Of a DNA stretch of 64,000 nt, positions 11,868 to 25,514 are shown piece by piece. Origin of the DNA: Parapristionchus giblindavisi (Eukaryota > Nematoda > Chromadorea > Rhabditida > Diplogasteridae). The notes under the pieces are model-generated. The model saw nothing but the letters and a program-made list of their open reading frames with translations, was not told where the DNA came from and did not search any database. A program made the translations under genes and the position numbers. The stretch covers positions 186,001 to 250,000 of the forward strand of contig CALSFV010000261.1 in the NCBI GenBank assembly GCA_943737045.1, in the 5' to 3' direction. Position 1 is the stretch's first letter. Each line of letters begins with the position of its first letter.

Positions 11868-12800
11868 GACAAAGGCTTCCAGGAAAGTCAATCACGACTC
11901 AAACGACTAATAACTCTAATTCTGGATGTCGTTGAAGCGCCCGGACAAGCCCCTGAAAGATTAATAGATATAATTCGTTTACGGCAATATCAGCACAAGA
12001 AACGATTAGAATTTAAGCAATTTATGAAACAGTGAAAATTACGCAACGCGACCGCTGCGCTCAACACGAAAACCGATCAATTGCACGCATCTACTGTAAA
12101 GCGAACGAAAAATTGATTTACTTTTAAAGGTTTTGTTAAGTGTGAAACGGATTCGCTTTTTCACGTTATAACTTTATAAGATAAATCTCAATTAATAAGG
12201 TAGTCGCTCGTTTGTTAATTACAGATTAAAGTCGCATTTGCGCAAGACAAAACGGGTTGCAAAGTTTGAAAATTCGAAAACAAGCTGTGATGTAATCCTA
12301 AATACGTGTCGAGGGCATGGACGATAGAATAAATTGAAACATAAACGACAAATAACGAAGGAATCTAACAAAAACGTTAAAAAATTGGAAATGTAAAAAC
12401 AGGAACAGCTCTGGAATTTTCTGTCAACGCGACCGCGACGCGTTCGCGTCAAAATAAATCAATTGAAGCTACCTACCGTATACCTCATGAACATCAATTG
12501 AATTCAAATGAATTTATATTTTGTTTTGTTAAATTTCTTTTATTTCTTTTTTTACATTTGTCATTGTTTTTCTTGTTTATTTGTATTAAATATAATGTCA
12601 TAGCTTTATTAATCGTAAGAGTGTAGCATTTTGCGGGGAACTTGTTTAAAAAACATTTATTAGTTGTACAATCGTATTTTACAGTTTAGTCAATAAATTT
12701 TACAACCTTTCAGTTAATTATTAAATTAGCAAATAAACAACTATTAGAGAAATGACAAAGTAGAAATCTTATTCAAATTATATTATCGTATATTGACCTA
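11868..12800. other. Intergenic stretch between the 256-residue gene and RepHel
   Basis: No supported gene. The stretch has short GC-rich patches near 12041-12075 and 12423-12465 that share caacgcgaccgc and atcaattg, and a 6-bp-stem inverted repeat GACGCGTTCGCGTC at 12437-12450. The rest is AT-rich. It should contain the RepHel 3' untranslated region and the promoter of the 256-residue gene. Confidence 0.45.
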
Positions 12801-15800
12801 TTATAAATTCTTCTTAGCAACTTTGGGACGGGAATTTCGTTTCTCGCCTTTTCCCTTCTCCTTCTCCTTGGTAGTGTTCTTCATTTTGTTGAAAATTGCA
12901 AGCACTTTATCCGACTGAGGTCGGGAATGATCATGTACATACTTCCTTCCGGGGACCTTCTTTACTTGAACCTCTTCATCAACGGCGTCAACATAATCAG
13001 GCACAATGTAGTTTGGATCAATGAGTGAGCCCTATAACATTTACGTGATTGCAAAATAATTCTTGTTGATGTCTGATTGATAAATAACAATAAGTGTAAG
13101 TATTAGCTTACCAGAGGAAGCGCTTCCAGAATACTGCGTTCCACTTTGTTTCGTACGATTACCACTCTTCTACCGTTGACTTCTCCTCGGGCCATTGAAC
13201 ATAAGCGAACCTGAAAACAGTTGCGGATTCAAACTGTACGATCTCACTTTGCTCTAACCTTCTCTGATTCTCTGGCTCGCGAAAGCGCGACGTATAATTG
13301 TCCATGTGAGAATACATTGTTCTTCAGTATCACACCAACTCGATCGAATGTTTGCCCTTGAGCCTATAGCAAAGGATCTAACGTGCACCTTGCCTAACTT
13401 GTAAATAAACCTTATTTATCGTCATTGCATATGCAAGACGAACAGGAAGCTGAAACCGGGTGTAGTTGCTGTTTTTCTTTCCTTTCGCAGGAGGATCCAA
13501 TTGAATCTTGCAAATAATGTGAAGGGAGCCAGCAAATTCGGTCGTGAGCAATTTTGCCTCGATTGAGTGCTTGAACAACTTGGTGACCTGAAATGTTAAC
13601 GTGAAAATGTAGTCATAACATAGGTTTTTTGAAACAATACTTGGAGACGACTTCCATTGCACATTCCTTGGGAGACTTGTTGATTACGAAGCAAGATAAC
13701 AATAGCTCCAACCTATAGGTATATTGTTTCATTGTGAAATGAGCTTAAATTGTATGGTACCTTGAGTTTTAGTTCATACGGTGGCATACCACTTGGCATA
13801 TCGTTCCTGAAGTACTCCGGAGGTACTTGCATGCCAATGCCTTCGCGTGGAACGTCCATAGCAAAGTAGGACTGAGATGTTCCTGGGAGCCGGTCAATAA
13901 CCTGAAAATAACTTGATTTGGTTGTATGATAGATGATGCGAATGACCTTTTCGTTGATATCCATAGTCTCAGCGTTCAGAGAAGCAAGGACACAGCTCTT
14001 TGCGACTTCCGCAGGCTGAAAATACGTGATATATTACGGTATTCGTGAATCCGTGTTCACTTACATTCATCGACATGTCGGGATAGATGTAATCGATGAC
14101 TTCCTCAGCAGTTTGGACGATACATCGGGTTGGCATACGGACAGAAGTATCCGGATGTCCATTCACAAGTCCATTTCCAACATTCTCCAGCAATGTAGCG
14201 TATTCAGGATCTGCTTGAGCTCGCATGTTCTTATGGAGGGTGAGGACCTGCAAAGCATTATTAATATTGCGCTAAAGTTTAGACGAAACTTTGAAGTTCT
14301 CCCAGAGCTGGTCTCTCTTGAGCGTGTGCTCTATGGCTTCTGTTGATGAAGCTCCAGCTACGACTGGCAAGAGTTGTTTCCAGTCACCTCCTGTAACAAT
14401 TAATTGACCGAAAGATATGTAAGGGAGTAAACGACTATGTTCAAACCTAAGAGCATGATTTTGCCACCAAATGGCTTGTTTTGGTTGCCGGTAATGTCAC
14501 GAAGGAGCTGGTCGATGGCTTCAAAAGCAAATCGACTGGCCATAGTTGCTTCGTCAATAATGAACGCTGCAGTCTCTCCGAGTTCTTTGGCTTGTTGCGA
14601 CTCGACCTTCATCTAAACCGATGTATATTTCACATTGTTAGTTGTTAGTTAGTTACAGTACTTACCGATGAGCGTGAACCGAAGACACAATTCAGCGGTA
14701 ACATAAACTTTCGGTGGGCAGTTGACCCATTCTTTAGCAATGTAGCGGCTATCCCGGTTGTAGCTATCATCGACACATTGAATCCGTCTTCGTATTTGAG
14801 AAAATCGTGAAGCGCCCTGAACATAGCAATATTTTGCATCTTTTTTCACATGGCAAAACTAACCGGTACAAGTATGTCTTGCCACAGCCACCGCTACCCT
14901 GCAGAAAGAAGCAGTTAGTATCTCGTCCTCCATTAATGACAGCTTTCCGGATAGCGTTGAATGCAGCCTTCTGATCTTCAGAGAGAGATTCCCTCAAGTT
15001 CAACGCCTTCGCTCGCAAGTCCTGGACATCTTCCATGACGACACCGTCAAGAGCAAGATCGATATCTTGTTGTGACAAGGCCGAAACCGAAGAAATACTT
15101 GGAAGATTGAAGTTCTCGAGTGTGTAGCCGTGTTCGGATATCAGATGTTCGATGTGGTACAGCGCTACATCACGAGCACGTGTCGGATTGTTCAGAAGTT
15201 TGCGATCGTAGAAATGTTCATAGAAAGCATTCCAGAGTGCTAATGGATCGGTACAGTGACCGAACACAAGTATCGATGCAAATAGCGAGCGCAGACGATT
15301 GGGAAACTGGTAGCCGATCATTTCTTGTAGACACAGGTGAAACTCCACCTGAGCGTCCATTAATCCGAGTGCTCTGGCAGCATCCATTGCAGTAGGGTAG
15401 ACGGTGTCATTGACTGAATAAATGCGATGATTGTGGTAATGAACAGCGGGCATGCAAACCTGTGAATAGCTCCTCATACGAACGTGGACCACGCTGGTTC
15501 ATGGCCAAAAGACGAATTGCGAAAGCTTCAAGATTTCGTGGAGAAACTGGTCGTACTCGAACAATGTTCCTGGCGGTCATGTTTAGCTTGTAACGACGCC
15601 ATTCGCGGGAATTGGCGTTCTTCTCAAATGCATAATGAATAGGGATTTCATTATATGTGAATTGCCGAGCAAAAGGATCCCTTTTGTTCAAGTCGAACCA
15701 AGCGATGAACATTGACTTGTACTTTCCTTCCTCGATCTGTAAACGATAAAGTACGTATATTCTGAGAATACATAATATGTTTCTAACTTTCTTCATGACT

Positions 15801-18800
15801 TGTTCCAATTCTCCTTGGCGAAAGAAGATTGGTTGTTCACCTTCCTTATGAACCGCGATGTTTACGACCTTCAATTAGTGGTAATGTATGGATTTTTGAA
15901 TATGCAACTTCTTACGCTGTGCGATTGGGAAGCCATGGGGTGTTTTTGGGTGATCCATGCTGCTTCGCTGGCGGTCATTTGTCGGAAGCATTCCACCATG
16001 ATTGCTTCGTCGTACGCCGTCAGACGTTCACCCGGTTTCGCTGTCACATCAAACTGAAAAATAATCATTATAACAGACCCCATGTGAAGCGTGTTTACCT
16101 GACGGAACACTTCCTTCATACGTCTCTCGTAATCCTTCCATACTTTGGTCGTTGCCTTCAGTCCATGCGGTGCCATGACACCCACACTACTTTCTTTGGA
16201 AGCGTGTACCACAGCTCGAGGTGGTCGACCTCCCGCTCCGTCATCCACTTCAGATGCCTCGATAAATTGAGCGAGGGCTTTGTCGAACCCCTATACATGA
16301 AACCTTTTGAAAAGTGTTTAAGCGTCACAATAAGTACCTTGTAGATGTATTTATAGATATATTTCACTACATCTACAGTGGTGACAGCCTCGACGTTAAT
16401 ATGGCATCCGTACTTGTTAAGCAAGAACGGATTATGGGCAATCACATGTCGATTATCGGCTGTCCACATCTAAGTAATGAGTACGAATATGCTTATGTTC
16501 CTTTAATTTTGCAAAAATTGGGCTCACCGCTTTGCCATTGATCTTCGAGTACTTGGTATACGTGATTCCGTCATCAGGTCGGTGGTAGTCCACCTAAGAC
16601 ATGACGTTAGTCTTTATTTAATAATTTGTTATAGTGACACCTTTCCTCCATCTTGGGTACTTGTGTGGGTATTGAAGTAGAAAGGATAGTACTTTGTACA
16701 TCGAGTATATGTACGATTGGAAGCAACCGGTGGCCTCAAACAGCAATAGGCATTTGGATTCCCTGCAAAACTGTACATGATAAACATCAAACTTGCAAAA
16801 ACAAACCAATGCACGACGTATGGAGCATATGCTGACAAACGTTATCACGGTACCGTTGTTTCCGTGCCTTGTCGGGATCATCATCATCCGGTACAGGTGG
16901 GATAGTCGTCTTAATTATGTCATCTATCTTGTCCGAGCTATCCAGCTTATGCCTATCCTGCAAATGTTAGGTTGCAAACTATATCAACTTGATCAAACTA
17001 TAACTAACCGCAAGAGTAACGAGCAGATGCATATGTGGCATGCCCCGTTTCTGGAACTCGATACTGAAGCACCACGCGACCACGGGCCCGAAAATTTGAT
17101 TCTCCTTGATATCGTGGAGAAGCTCCTGATAATTGTGTGCTAAATATATAGTGCTACATTATCCTATATTTACCTGCATCTTCAAATAAAAAACATCGTT
17201 GACCAAGAATGGATTCGACTGCCATGAAGATTCCGGGAGGAGATTCTCCTTGATCTCTGGCCAATCAGGGTTGCCCGTCATGGTTATGAAGAGGTCCGGT
17301 TTCCCGCACTTAACATGTTTTAAACATCACATTTATATGTAATTAGTACGTATTGCACCTTGTCCATAACGGCCATGGCGTTCTCGAACTGTTCCTTGTA
17401 CCATGCAGTACTTCCGACTCTTTCATTAGTTAGTTGAAAAGCGTATCCCAGAGTAAATCCCTGAATTTAAAGGATATTAATTGTTAAGGTGTGAGTAAGC
17501 AAACCTTCTTTGCAGCTGCTCGATTATGTATTTGATACGTTATAGTATTCTCATGGCTCCCTCTTAACTTTATGACATGCTCTCTTGCGTTATCGTTTCG
17601 TTGCCGAATAATCCGAAGTACTACATCGATCAAATAAAGTTGGCCAAGCATTAGAGCACTCAGGTACTGTAGGATTGAATTTTATAAAATTTATTACGGT
17701 AATGTCTTACTGGATGGAATGAAGGGCTCCGGACTTGGAACTGATGCAAAGCATGTTGCCTTCTTGAAACATAAATCCGACTGCCTTTGGCTGCCTGCAC
17801 AGGCTTCCTCATTTTCTTCTTTCTCAGATCAAGGTATTCATTTCCGACGACGTCCCGTTGAACAACATCGTGTTCCTCCTCTACTTCGCGCTCTCTGTTA
17901 TCTGCAAAATTGTATAATTGTTTGGTGTTAAATAGATCTTTAATACCGTCTTGTTCTGTAAGCATTAAGTGCTTTAGACGGTACTCCTTTATCTTGGGAT
18001 CATCCTTACGGTATGACGGGTCATCCATGATCATAGAAATCTCATAGTCGATATCTAATTGTAGTTCTAAAATTATAAAATGTAACTGAAAACGTTTAAG
18101 CTAATAGTGTTTGTACCGTCAATCTTATCGGCATAATGAGATTCGATAACATCGATGGGGTATTCGAAAAGAACTAAAAGTGCAAAGTGAAATTTGATTT
18201 TACGAATGACAATCTTACATCCAGCGAGCCAGTAGAGATAACCCTTTTGTTTCCGATTTGTACGTTCAATGTAATCAAGATCGATTTGAAGATTCCGGGA
18301 CTCGGACGAATCAAACAAACTTGATATGAACGCATCGTCGTCTCTTCGTTCAAGACAAAGTGCTCAATATTATTTCTAAAGTCGACAATGCTTAATCTAA
18401 ATAAACCTTTGAAATCCTTCAACTTGAAATACTTGATCAGCTCTCTTTCTTGCCTTCGCATTACTTTATCAATGATCTCCTTTTCTTTCTTTTTCCACAA
18501 CTCTTTCCGTCTATTCACGTCTGAAATTATTGTTGTGTGGATTAATAGTAATGTGTTGTTTACCTTCCGCGTTAGACTCTTCAATGTCCATTCCCTCTGG
18601 TACCTGATCAATGGAATCGATATGTACTTCATCGTCCGACGAATCCGCAAGGAACTCGTGTCTTCCATCTGGTACATTATCAACGTTTTCATATTCCAAA
18701 TCTATCTGCTCCATTTCGGGTTCCTCTTCATCTTCCTCAATAGCCATTGGACATATATCTTCATTGCTTTCAATCGTTTCATCGTTGACTTTATCCACAA

Positions 18801-21800
18801 TTTGACATTCTTGGTCATCCATGTCAATTTGCATTTCATCTCGAAGCTCCCCAGCATCAGAGGTGCTTCGAACGACTCCTACAACTTCCAATTCATTGTC
18901 GGTTTCACAATCAGAGTTGTCTCCGTCTTCAGATTCTGATACATCTTCATCACGTTGACGTCTCCTCTCTTTCCACTTGAGCCTCGCTCGTTCGTAGTCA
19001 ACATAGCTGTCGCCCTTGTCACATTCATCGTTCAGATGCTCGAATGGGTATGGCTCTACATCATCAAAGAAGGGTTCCGGAGTGACGTAATTCTCTTCCA
19101 AACGGTAGTTCTCACGTTTAAAACCGGAACTACCGTATGGGAAGAGGATAGGGTACTCGAGCGGGTCCAGGAGTGGGTTCCAGTAGCCGAGCACCTCTAT
19201 CTTTCCACCGAATTGTCGATGCACGATGGATACACCATGCTTCCCGGGTGCTCCATCCTCATCAGCTTGGTAGATAATCGACTCCATCTCTTGCTTCGGT
19301 CTTGAGATGCAGCCAAGAGCTTCAGGTCCCTGATAATGAACTTCGTGTGGAGCTCGAAGTACAAGGTAGATGTTCTTCAGTGGGATCTTCTTGTCTAACA
19401 TATCTTTCTGGATGTCACGAGCAGTTTTATACTGCTTGATAAGGTAGTTCTCTTCTTCCATGATCATATGTAAATTGCGCATGATTCTGGGTTTTACAAG
19501 CGTTCCAGTTCTTAGATTCAATGTCCGCTGATTGGTTGCTTCATTTACATCGTACTTGTAGATTTGATGGAACATGGGAATGCTTTTGCCTTTCATAGGA
19601 GGAAGGACACCGGAAAGAAGATGCTGTATCATCCCATTGACCTAAATTTGGCGTTATGATCTTTTGAATGAGCAAAAAAGTTAAACCTTGACGAATGGAT
19701 AACTGCCTGTAGTTTTCTCTCTAACATAGCTGATCGATCCCATCGCGAGCGATGTATTGTACGCAACAACGTTCTGAAATTTTCTTTTCAAAGTTACTAA
19801 TAATAATTATTATAATAACCTTCCGAAATTCTTTGCTTCTCTCTTCCTCCCCAGTAAGAAGCTTCCGGATATATGGATGAGAACGGGGCGGAGGTATCCT
19901 TACCTTACCGAGATCACAACATATATATGTGAACGTGTAGGCATCACAGAATGGGCATTTCTGCAATAATAAAAAGTATTTTATATTTCAGCAAAAATTG
20001 TTAGTACCCCAATATCACCAAGATGTAACTGATCAGGTACAGTATTGTCAATGTTATTGAAGTTTCTTCCAGATTGACCAATAATTCGACTCTTCTTCTT
20101 GTTCAAAGTAGCGGGTGGTGGAGAACTGGAAAAATAAAAAAAATAAACAAAGTTATATTTAATTAATTAAAAACGGCACCGTTCGATGTCGTCGGTGATC
20201 CTCGCTGCTCGTGCATCACTCAATTCAATTACTTCTACTACAAAACCATTTCTTAGAAAATATTTCATACAATGAATGCCGCACCTGGACTGGCTCTTTC
20301 ATCTTCAACAACCCTATTCATTTCCTCAGTGAACGTATCTTCGTTCTCATTATGATCAGAATTCAATTCGCTGTTGTCCTATTAATTTAAGGTAATTCTA
20401 ACCTTTAATAACCACTAACCTTAAATAGACCACGACGAACTCCGGGACGTAATCTATTTTTCCGTTCATAGAATGAGGTCATAGATTCTTCAGGACGTCG
20501 ATATAGTCTGGGCTCTTTCTTCACGGGTAATACCGATAACTTGTTCTCATTAATCAGCTTTGCTTTTTTCGGGAGAACATCTATCAAATAATAAATAATT
20601 AAATAAGTAATATAAAATAGTTACTTGATGATTCATCCATAGATTCTTCACTACCGATCACAAGCAAATTCTCTATTTCCCTACTGAGCACGGTTGATGG
20701 TGTCTGTGCAACATTCATTTGTTTGCCTTGAATTATTTTATTTAAATAAATAATTGTATCAAGAAAACCTCGTTTGCGTGCTGGAGTGATTATAGATGAA
20801 GTGTGTTCTTCAACAATGTTTACCTGGATTTTCATTTATTTAAGAAATTATTTGTTGTATGATCGTATTTTTCATATGTTTATTAAATTTAATAATTACC
20901 TCTTCGTTTAGATCTGGGTCAATATCCATATCTACATCTAAATGAGGATTCACCATTCAGCTATATGGGAAAAAAATATATGTTTAACCTTCATCTGATT
21001 GGGAAGCGTTAATTGTAGAAGAATCATATGTAGATAGGGAAGGACTCATTGCCTTGAGTGAACTCTGAAGAAAAATCAATAATTTTCACAATGAACATGA
21101 AACAACCTTGTATTGCTTCTTCTTCAATTGTCTACTCTCTTTTTTTCTTTCATTTTCCCTTATTCTCTTTTCTTCCTTCTCAGTTGTATATCTATCTTCA
21201 TCACTGTAAATAGCGGTTGAATTACATGAAAATTGTAAGTTGGATAACCTGAGAAACATTTCCAGCCCTGAGGATGAACACGTTGTTGATTGTGTGTTAA
21301 CCAGATCTTGAGAACAACAATCTGCAATATTTGGATTACTGTAGTGATAAAAAATAGAGATATACGGTAGCAAATAGTACAGTTCACAAGGATACAATTT
21401 TGATTACCATAAAGATTAATAATATATGAAATAATCGGAATGTACCTTGTACACTTCCTTGATTTGAAGTAAGCCAGAGATCATCTATTGATTGAGACAC
21501 ATATTGACTATTGGAGAAAATCCCTGAAACTGTAGTACTACTGTACATATAAAATATTCTGATGGATGAACATTGCAATGTTGTAGTGGTATTTAGATAC
21601 CTTGACCAATTGGACCATTCGAGGTTGATGGAATATCCTCAAGCGATTGTGATTGAACGATGTTAAAACCTGTAATAAAAGTATCACAGTAAATATAAAA
21701 TATAATGTAAAAGAGAAATAAAAGAATGATTAAAATAGATTTTAATTATCATAATCGGTAATCATTGATTACTGTAAATATGAATATTAATTTGAATGGT

Positions 21801-24800
21801 GTACGATAATTAGTCATACAAATCATTAGGATTACGGTGGTCTTACTTGTGGAATTCGAAAATCTCATAGTTCCTGGAGTAACGACATTAAGTTCGCCGA
21901 CACTGGCCCTCATCTAAATAAATATTAAATTTTACATTACTTTGTAAAGATTATTACATTAATCGACTTTATCGACTTTCTTTTGTCTGTTCTTATGCTT
22001 TTTTTCAACGATTTTAATTCTTGTTCGTCAAGACGCACCTTTGTATTCGCATAACGTTGCTGACTCCTTTTTCTCTTTTCCTCATCAGTCAAATTGTGGT
22101 ATCGTTGACGTTGTCTTTCTCTTCGTTTCATAACTTTGGGATCTTTAAAAAAATTGTTGCAAAATGACTATTATTTCTTATTATTTGACAATTATAAAGG
22201 AATGATTAAAATGATTATTAATTTGAATGGTGAACAATAATCAGTCAAAAAAACCTCAGGATTACGGTAGTTACAAAATGTATATAAAGATGTCTGTATG
22301 TACCTTGTATAATTTCTTGACTTGAAGTAGACCGGAGGTCTTCTATCGATTGAGACACATCTTGAGTACTGTAGGTATTAACTGAAACGGTCATACTATT
22401 GTACATATAAAATATATTGATTGAAAAGTATCCTTATGGAGTAAAGTAGGTTATGATCTAACTATTAATTATTCCTTAGTATTATTATGGTTCTATTTCG
22501 GTACCTCCATTCGAGGTAGACGGAATATCCTCAAGCGATTGTGATTGACCGATGTTAAAACCTGTAATAAAAGTATCACAGTAAATATAAAATATAATGT
22601 AAAAGAGAAATAAAAGAATGATTAAAATAGATTTTAATTATCATAATCGGTAATCATTGATTACTGTAAATATGAATATTAATTTGAATGGTGTACGATA
22701 ATTAGTCATACAAATCATTAGGATTACGGTGGTCTTACTTGTGGAATTCGAAAATCTCATAGTTCCTGGAGTAACGACATTAAGTTCGCCGACACTGGCC
22801 CTCATCTAAATAAATATTAAATTTTACATTACTTTGTAAAGATTATTACATTAATCGACTTTATCGACTTTCTTTTGTCTGTTCTTATGCTTTTTTTCAA
22901 CGATTTTAATTCTTGTTCGTCAAGACGCACCTTTGTATTCGCATAACGTTGCTGACTCCTTTTTCTCTTTTCCTCATCAGTCAAATTGTGGTATCGTTGA
23001 CGTTGTCTTTCTCTTCGTTTCATAACTTTGGGATCTTTAAAAAAATTGTTGCAAAATGACTATTATTTCTTATTATTTGACAATTATAAAGGAATGATTA
23101 AAATGATTATTAATTTGAATGGTGAACAATAATCAGTCAAAAAAACCTCAGGATTACGGTAGTTACAAAATGTATATAAAGATGTCTGTATGTACCTTGT
23201 ATAATTTCTTGACTTGAAGTAGACCGGAGGTCTTCTATCGATTGAGACACATCTTGAGTACTGTAGGTATTAACTGAAACGGTCATACTATTGTACATAT
23301 AAAATATATTGATTGAAAAGTATCCTTATGGAGTAAAGTAGGTTATGATCTAACTATTAATTATTCCTTAGTATTATTATGGTTCTATATCGGTACCTCC
23401 ATTCGAGGTAGACGGAATATCCTCAAGCGATTGTGATTGACCGATGTTAAAACCTGTAATAAAAGTATCACAGTAAATATAAAATATAATGTAAAAGAGA
23501 AATAAAAGAATGATTAAAATAGATTTTAATTATCATAATCGGTAATCGTTGATTACTGTAAATATGAATATTAATTTGAATGGTGTACGATAATTAGTCA
23601 TACAAATCATTAGGATTACGGTGGTCTTACTTGTGGAATTCGAAAATCTCATAGTTCCTGGAGTAACGACATTAAGTTCGCCGACACTGGCCCTCATCTA
23701 AATAAATATTAAATTTTACATTACTTTGTAAAGATTATTACATTAATCGACTTTATCGACTTTCTTTTGTCTGTTCTTATGCTTTTTTTCAACGATTTTA
23801 ATTCTTGTTCGTCAAGACGCACCTTTGTATTCGCATAACGTTGCTGACTCCTTTTTCTCTTTTCCTCATCAGTCAAATTGTGGTATCGTTGACGTTGTCT
23901 TTCTCTTCGTTTCATAACTTTGGGATCTTTAAAAAAATTGTTGCAAAATGACTATTATTTCTTATTATTTGACAATTATAAAGGAATGATTAAAATGATT
24001 ATTAATTTGAATGGTGAACAATAATCAGTCAAAAAAACCTCAGGATTACGGTAGTTACAAAATGTATATAAAGATGTCTGTATGTACCTTGTATAATTTC
24101 TTGACTTGAAGTAGACCGGAGGTCTTCTATCGATTGAGACACATCTTGAGTACTGTAGGTATTAACTGAAACGGTCATACTATTGTACATATAAAATATA
24201 TTGATTGAAAAGTATCCTTATGGAGTAAAGTAGGTGATGATCTAACTATTAATTATTCCTTAGTATTATTATTGTTCTATTTCGGTACCTCCATTCGAGG
24301 TAGACGGAATATCCTCAAGCGATTGTGACAGATCGTATGATCTCAAATTGCCTTCTGTAATAAAGGTATTATGGTAAGTATAAAAATCTGGTTGATGTAT
24401 CCAATCGTAAGCAATGATTACAGTGATTATTAAACTTTTGTCGTTTAACTACTCGTACGATCATTTTGAGCTAAAATGCATCTTACTCGTGGAATTTGAA
24501 GATCCCACAGTTTCAGGCGTTTCGAAATTAAGTTCAGTGACGCTGGCATTCATCTGAATAATTATTAAATCTGTTCGTATGCCTTTTTAGTGTATTTACT
24601 TTTTGTTTCTCGAGACGAGCCTTTGTCCTCGCATAACTTTGCTGATTGTGTTTTCTTTTCTCTTCATCAGTCATACTGTGATATCGAAGAAGTTGTCGTT
24701 CTCTTCTTTTCATAACATTACGATCTTTAAAAAAAAGATTTTAGTGGAGTTAAACAAATCTTATTTCTTGATAAAAATGATTATTAATTTGAACGGTGAA

Positions 24801-25047
24801 CAATAATCAGTCAAAAAAACCTCAGGATTACGGTAGTTACAAAATGTATATAAAGTTGTCTGTATGCACCTTGTATACTTTCTTGACTTGAAGTAGACCG
24901 GAGGTCTTCTATCGATTGACTGTCTTGAGTACTGTGACGTTGTCGTTTTCTTCTCTTCACTACTTTAGGATCTACATCGTCATTTTGAGGCTTATCCATC
25001 GAAGACTGTCCTCCGCTCTGTTCCTCCATATAAAGGTTCCAGTACAC
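12801..25047 (-). CDS. Helitron Rep/helicase (RepHel) transposase, multi-exon
   Basis: This is the catalytic protein of the element: a HUH endonuclease fused to a Pif1-like SF1 helicase. Reading along the minus strand: start MEEQSGGQSSMDK at 25029 (an upstream in-frame Met at 25047); a long, low-complexity basic/Ser-rich N-terminal region with KRRERQRQRYHNLTDEEKRK motifs, repeated in 892-bp units; acidic spacer exons (about 18550-18950); a CPFCDAYTFTY Cys motif (about 19950); the Helitron N domain with LLDPLEYPILFPYGSSG (about 19120-19180); PDLFITMTGNPDWPEI (about 17255-17310); the HUH site MPHMHLL; YKYIYKGFDKA; Walker A GSGGCGKT; Walker B IIDEATM; GGDWKQLLPVV; AMTINKAQGQTF; GQLYVALSRA; and a Lys-rich C terminus. 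The catalytic exons I followed join in frame, so the gene appears functional. The exon order between 17650 and 18700 is less certain. Confidence 0.93.
13277..13303 (-). other. RepHel helicase C-terminal motif GQLYVALSR
   Basis: SHGQLYVALSRARE is the diagnostic C-terminal motif of Pif1-like Helitron helicases, preceded in the previous exon by RLAYAMTINKAQGQTF. Together they show that the helicase runs to its normal end. Confidence 0.93.
14875..14898 (-). other. RepHel helicase Walker A
   Basis: GSGGCGKT within FFLQGSGGCGKTYLYR, the ATP-binding loop of the Pif1/RecD-like SF1 helicase domain. Walker B (IIDEATM) lies at 14541-14561. Confidence 0.93.
16338..16364 (-). other. RepHel catalytic tyrosine motif
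   Basis: These codons give KYIYKYIYK, followed after an intron by GFDKA. Helitron Rep domains carry two active tyrosines in a KYxxKYxxKG context. Both tyrosines are present, so nicking and strand transfer residues are intact. Confidence 0.9.
17027..17038 (-). other. RepHel HUH metal-binding motif
   Basis: The codons for PHMH sit inside EFQKRGMPHMHLLVTL. The two histidines flanking one residue are the metal ligands of HUH rolling-circle nucleases, and the preceding FQKRG is typical of Helitrons. Confidence 0.92.
21615..24290 (-). repeat. Three 892-bp tandem units containing RepHel N-terminal exons
   Basis: The marker ccattcgagg recurs at 21615, 22507, 23399 and 24291, always 892 bp apart. 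The three units are almost identical (a few substitutions). Each holds four minus-strand exons of 78, 185, 67 and 57 nt, 387 nt in total, so each unit adds 129 residues in frame. The 185-nt exon encodes MKRRERQRQRYHNLTDEEKR and a Lys/Arg-rich tail, resembling STPR-type basic repeats. Diverged older copies of the same exons flank the array at about 24291-25047 and 21400-21600. Confidence 0.92.
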
Positions 25048-25514
25048 TTAAATAAATACAACTAATTTCTTTCTTTTACATCGGTATACTGTAATTTGAA
25101 TGTAATGTTCCATATGGTAGTGATACAATACAATAAAAAATCGATAACGAAAGAACTAAATAAATAAATGTAAATATGACTAAATAAATGTAAATTTGAC
25201 TACAGTATATGTCCATGTCTACCGTAAACCGCAGAAAGTTTATAGTATTTCATTTTGACAACTTTACTTATGTGTAGTAAAATGTTAGTGGATTAGTAAC
25301 CTCTATTGTAATACGTAATAATTGTATTATCGTAACAAACTTTATCAGTAACAACAGTAAGATCAACAACAACAGAAACATGAACGCATGAAACAACACA
25401 ACTAACTCATACAAACCTTCATAATTAACGACAACATTATAAACGACAAAATGCATGAAACAACGAGTGTAAAATAAAAAAGGTTAACAATATTTCAGAC
25501 AGGAGCACATCAGA

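Noticed and set aside
11850..12035. 61-codon plus opening overlapping the start of the 256-residue gene
   Set aside because: It overlaps a supported minus-strand exon and has no splice partners or recognisable domain.
14026..19305. Long plus-strand openings such as 14026-14346, 15120-15395, 18388-18939 and 18955-19305
   Set aside because: They are antisense shadows of RepHel exons; the minus strand carries the recognisable motifs.
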